Both the position numbers and the translations under genes were made by a program. DNA of 64,000 nucleotides from Paraescarpia echinospica (Eukaryota; Annelida; Polychaeta; Sabellida; Siboglinidae), in the NCBI GenBank assembly GCA_020002185.1, contig CM034534.1, positions 39,156,168 to 39,220,167 on the forward strand. The letters are read 5' to 3'. Below, in pieces: positions 62,579 through 64,000 of the stretch (position 1 is the stretch's first letter; the number at the start of each line of letters is the position of its first letter). The notes under the pieces are model-generated. The model was not told the DNA's origin. It saw only the letters and a program-made list of their open reading frames with translations, and did no database searches.

Positions 62579-62607
62579 AACCGCTTACCACTACTCACGT
62601 CACTTGA

Positions 62608-64000
62608 TAGCTTCTTCTACTTTTCTTGTCAATTCTTTCCACCTCTCTCTCTCTCTCTCTCGTCATTAATGGCTGTTCACGCCAGCCATCCCCAGGTCTC
62701 GTTTTATCCTGTCGTTCCATCTCAACCTTGGTCTTCCTCTCCTTCGTCTACCACCCTCTTCTACATTCCACGCTCTTTTCGCCAGTCAGTATTCACCCAT
62801 TCTATGTACATGTCCCGCCCATCTTATTCTGTTACCGGCTACTTTCCTCTTTAGGTGTTTTTTCATTCCAATCTCCTCTCTCAATTCCTTCATCTTCCTT
62901 CTATCCCCTCGTGTTACTCTACATATTCTTCTGACCCAGTTGTTTTCTGCCACCTGCAGTTTACCCTCCTGTCTCTTTGTCAGTGGCAGTGTTCCCAACC
63001 CATATATACAGGCTGGTACAACGCAGGCTTCTAGCACTTTTCATTTCAGTTGTTTCTTCAGTTTTCTGTCCCACATAATGCCTTCTACCCTCTTCCATGT
63101 TGCTGCTCCTGCTTGCACCCTCCTCTGTATTTCTTTACTATTCCTTCCATCCTCACACACTGTACCGCCCAGGTATACAAAGCTGTTCACTTGTTTAAAG
63201 GTCTTTCCGTCAATAAATACATGCAGGTCTACCTTCAGTTCACCTATCCACATTACTTCAGTCTTCTCCAGATACATTCGGAGGCCGTGTTTTCTGAAGG
63301 TGTCACTCCATTCTTGCAATGCTTTCTGTAGTTCCCCTTTGTTATCAACCACCACTGATGGGTCGTCTGCGTACAGTATCTTCTTAAGTTCTTCCTGCTC
63401 CGATATCTTTCCATTGATCAGGTTAATCACCATAATGAAAAGCAAGGGACTCAAGGCACTTCCCTGTCTGAATCCTACTTCCACTCCAAATTGTTCCGAT
63501 GTTTCTCCTTCGACTCTCACTACCGCTGTTGTCTCCTTGTACATTTCCTCCACCATTGTGGCTTCTGCTTCTCCAACCTCCATCCATCTCATGACTGCAA
63601 ATGTGAGTTCTCTCGGCACGGTGTCAAATGCCTTTTCCAGATCTTCAAAAACGAACGCTACATCCTATTTAAATTCTCTCTTCTTCTCGATAATTTGTCT
63701 GATGGCAAACAATCCATCATCTGTTCCTCTCCCTTTCCTAAATCCCAGCTGATTCTCTCCGATTTTGCTCTCCACTGTAAGCCTCACCCTAGCATCCAGT
63801 ATAATTTCTAACAATGTCAGGGCTTGGCTCGGTAATGTGATGCCTCTGTATCTCCCTGGGTCATGGATGTCCCATTTCGTCTTCCATATCGGCACAATCA
63901 CTACTCTTCGCCATTCCGCTGGTATCTCTCCTGCTGTGAAGAACACATTAAACAACCTCGTCAGCCACTTGATTCCAACTAGTCTGTTTGCTTTCACCAT
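62608..64000 (-). mobile_element. RTE-like LINE, C-terminal part, runs off the window
   Basis: Minus-strand frames carry reverse-transcriptase blocks: GENQLGFRKGRGTDDGLFAI (63665-64000), GFRQGSALSPLLF, ILYADDPSVVV and KTEVMWIGELKV (63041-63619). The RTE-type C-terminus follows: NNWVRRICRVTRGDRRK and RIRWAGHVHRM (62786-63037), then GRPRLRWNDRIKRDLG at about 62700. The coding end is a TGA at about 62608. Frame changes near 63640, 63040 and 62780 show it is broken. A (CT)n run at about 62646-62662 interrupts the terminal region. Confidence 0.82.
62646..62662. repeat. (CT)n microsatellite
   Basis: Short pure CT run inside the LINE C-terminal region. Confidence 0.9.

Overview
This window is animal nuclear DNA from a non-vertebrate, probably marine, metazoan. 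The evidence is spliced genes with GT-AG introns and mainly phase-1 symmetric extracellular exons, many degraded APE-type LINEs (CR1/L2-like and RTE-like), two Ty3/Gypsy-type elements, a hAT element, long CA/GT microsatellites and large satellite arrays. I see no prokaryotic operon, rRNA, tRNA or CRISPR. I could not name the species; lancelet-like or lophotrochozoan animals are guesses only.

The gene content is dominated by a small cluster of modular, probably cell-surface proteins. Gene C (36243-42857, minus) assembles from six exons with matching phases into an uninterrupted 543-residue product: signal peptide, von Willebrand A domain, EGF-like domain, GCC2/GCC3-type Cys-rich module, 1.5 EGF domains, Ser/Thr stalk, one transmembrane helix, and a cytoplasmic tail with YxxL pairs spaced like an ITAM. 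Gene B (27.5-29.6 kb, plus) is an inverted, convergent paralog of its 3' half with a Thr-rich mucin exon; its transmembrane exon is frame-broken. Gene A (1170-4540, minus) has a signal peptide, a CUB-like domain and a Thr-rich exon sharing sequence with gene B; its 3' end is off-window or lost. A fourth, unrecognised three-exon gene (158 codons before the stop) lies at 44376-46283.

Mobile elements fill most of the rest. From left to right: a LINE 3' end (1-1110); promoter-like 55-72 bp repeat monomers (5774-6176; 10990-11053 with 13975-14125) split by a CR1-like LINE (11054-13970); a LINE 3' end (14785-15540); a non-autonomous hAT with 8-bp target duplications (15789-18194) hosting a nested LINE; a degraded Gypsy (18850-21700); a MITE-like palindrome (24252-24706); a LINE cutting gene B's mucin exon (25060-27510); a second Gypsy (29884-34478) joined to a truncated LINE (34478-35315); and a nearly intact LINE (48245-51385).

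The most unusual structure is an 11.2-kb inverted-repeat unit at 51368-62578. Its arms carry AT-rich tandem repeats, four perfect contiguous heat-shock-element arrays (6, 6, 6 and 10 nGAAn pentamers) and an outward-facing coding segment in each arm. The centre is about 6 kb of a ~101-bp satellite in two opposed arrays with higher-order (~1.35 kb) organisation. The window ends in an RTE-like LINE (62608-64000, minus).
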